Positions 4,675-5,892 of a stretch of DNA of 5,892 bases are shown here, in pieces. The position numbers were made by a program, and so were the translations under genes. Each line of letters starts with the position of its first letter. The first letter of the stretch is position 1. Location of the stretch: positions 1-5,892 of the forward strand of contig JADQBO010000227.1 of the NCBI GenBank assembly GCA_016278585.1. The letters run 5' to 3'. The notes below the pieces were generated by a model. That model searched no databases, was not told the origin of the DNA, and worked only from the letters and a program-made list of their open reading frames with translations. This DNA comes from Desulfosporosinus sp. (GTDB taxonomy: Bacteria; Bacillota; Desulfitobacteriia; Desulfitobacteriales; Desulfitobacteriaceae).

Positions 4675-5892
4675 CGTATGAAGTATTTGATGTGATTGTC
4701 ATCGGTGGCGGACCCAGTGGATATACAGCTGCTGTAAAAGTCAGCGCTCTAGGTGGCAAGGTAGCACTTGTAGAGAAAGAGGCACTAGGAGGAACCTGCC
4801 TGAATCAGGGATGTATCCCTACTAAGACATTACTAAAGTCTACCGAAGTGTTAGAGAACGTTAAAAAGTCCGAGGATTTTGGTGTGGAAGCAAGCCGGAT
4901 AGAAGTATCTCTTGAAAAAATGTTAGACCGGAAACAGGCTATTATTAAACGCCTTAATACAGGCGTGGAATTTTTGATGAAAACCAACAATGTCTCAGTC
5001 TTTAGGGGAGAAGGAAAAATTACCGGAAAAGATGAAGTGACAGTTTCTACCCCATACGAACATAATAAGCTGAGGACGCGAAACATCATTATTGCTACGG
5101 GATCCCGACCGGCTTTGATCCCGGGTCTAGAACCGGACGGGCAAGGGATTATGGACAGCGACCATGCATTAATGTTATCTAGCATACCCAACAGGCTCCT
5201 AATCATTGGCGGAGGCGCTATTGGCGTAGAATTCGCGAGTATTTACCAGAAGCTTGGGGCGAAGGTTACCCTAGTTGAGGCAATGGGTAGGATCTTGCCA
5301 TTCGCGGATGAAGAGGTAAGTAATGCCTTAAAACAATTAATGATAAGGGAAAAAATTAATATATTAACTGCAGCCAAGGTAGGAGGAATGACTAAATCGG
5401 AAGAGGGCCTGTTGGTAAACGTAGAGACGCCGAAAGGATTTCAAGAGATTCGAATAGATAAAGTTCTGGTAGCAGTTGGACGACGTCCTGATTATAAAAA
5501 TTTAGGCCTTGAGGAAATGGGTGTTGAAATTGAAAATGGGAAAATTACTGTCAACTCCAAAATGGAAACAAGTATCCCAAACATATTTGCCATAGGAGAT
5601 GTAACCGGTGGTATTTTGCTAGCTCATGTTGCCTCCGCGGAAGGTATAGTTGCAGCAGTCAATGCCATGGGCGGACAAAAACCAATGGATTATAGCGTAG
5701 TTCCTAGCTGTATCTACACCTCCCCTGAACTAGCAAGCGTAGGTATTACGGAAGAGCAAGCCAAAAGCCAAGGGATTCAGATTGTTGTTGGAAAGTCTCA
5801 GTTTATCAGCAGTGGTAAAGCTCTGGCGATGGGAGAAAATAAGGGACTTGTTAAAATTGTGGCTGAGTCGGGTAGTGGCAAAATACTTGGAG
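4671..5892 (+). CDS. lpdA: Dihydrolipoyl dehydrogenase (E3), 3' end missing
   Basis: The first 407 residues are present with no stop before the window edge; the family is usually about 460-470 residues, so roughly 55-60 are missing. E3 is an FAD enzyme that reoxidises dihydrolipoyl groups of 2-oxoacid dehydrogenase, acetoin dehydrogenase or glycine cleavage complexes and makes NADH. Visible motifs are the FAD-binding GGGPSG (12-17), the redox disulfide C43/C48 in GGTCLNQGCIP, the NAD-binding GGGAIG (180-185), the second FAD motif FAIGDVTGG (D310), and the start of the dimer domain at PSCIYTSPELASVG. The C-terminal catalytic His-Glu pair lies beyond the window. Spacing of the cysteines (CxxxxC) and IPTK favour E3 over mercuric or glutathione reductase, but some members of this family act on other disulfides. 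ATG 4671 fits the N-terminus; AGGACAAGG (4655-4663) is a modest ribosome binding site 7 bases upstream. The partner complex is not in view. Confidence 0.92.
   Translation, partial: MTYEVFDVIVIGGGPSGYTAAVKVSALGGKVALVEKEALGGTCLNQGCIPTKTLLKSTEVLENVKKSEDFGVEASRIEVSLEKMLDRKQAIIKRLNTGVEFLMKTNNVSVFRGEGKITGKDEVTVSTPYEHNKLRTRNIIIATGSRPALIPGLEPDGQGIMDSDHALMLSSIPNRLLIIGGGAIGVEFASIYQKLGAKVTLVEAMGRILPFADEEVSNALKQLMIREKINILTAAKVGGMTKSEEGLLVNVETPKGFQEIRIDKVLVAVGRRPDYKNLGLEEMGVEIENGKITVNSKMETSIPNIFAIGDVTGGILLAHVASAEGIVAAVNAMGGQKPMDYSVVPSCIYTSPELASVGITEEQAKSQGIQIVVGKSQFISSGKALAMGENKGLVKIVAESGSGKILG

Noticed and set aside
4805..5206. 133-codon frame on the - strand
   Set aside because: It is the antisense of the E3 gene, whose + frame carries clear FAD, disulfide and NAD motifs.

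Overview
This window looks like a low-to-moderate-GC Gram-positive anaerobe of the Bacillota. Clostridia related to Desulfosporosinus or Desulfitobacterium are my best guess. The reasons are the strong AAGGAGG-type ribosome binding sites, the AT-rich intergenic DNA, and a sigma-54 activator with CBS and PAS domains beside a catabolic-looking operon. The organism call is inference from style, not from a marker gene. All convincing genes lie on the + strand.

Layout. (1) 48-1796 encodes a sigma-54 activator with the order CBS pair, PAS, AAA+ and Fis-type helix-turn-helix. (2) 1797-2150 is a dense control region. It holds two GTGGTGC repeats exactly 21 bp apart, a long hairpin that probably ends the activator transcript, a 24-bp near-perfect palindrome that is the best enhancer (UAS) candidate, and a near-consensus -24/-12 promoter. 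That promoter is bracketed by an exact 11-bp inverted repeat. A 27-codon ORF with a strong ribosome binding site follows. (3) 2151-2591 encodes an OsmC/Ohr-family protein with both cysteines. (4) 2680-4293 encodes a sodium:solute symporter-family permease of unknown substrate. (5) 4294-4670 is a 377-base stretch with several hairpins and perhaps one small ORF. (6) From 4671 to the window end runs a dihydrolipoyl dehydrogenase (E3) gene, cut off by the window edge.

How it may work together. The activator probably senses a small molecule or the cell's energy state through CBS and PAS, binds the palindrome near 1911, and drives sigma-54 polymerase at 1971-1986. The transcript would carry the small ORF, the OsmC gene and the permease. 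The E3 gene may be read through from the same transcript or have its own signals. Import plus E3 suggests uptake and oxidation of an organic or amino acid through a lipoate-dependent complex, with OsmC handling peroxide or reactive thiol/sulfur by-products. The substrate cannot be read from this window; genes downstream of 5892 should reveal it.
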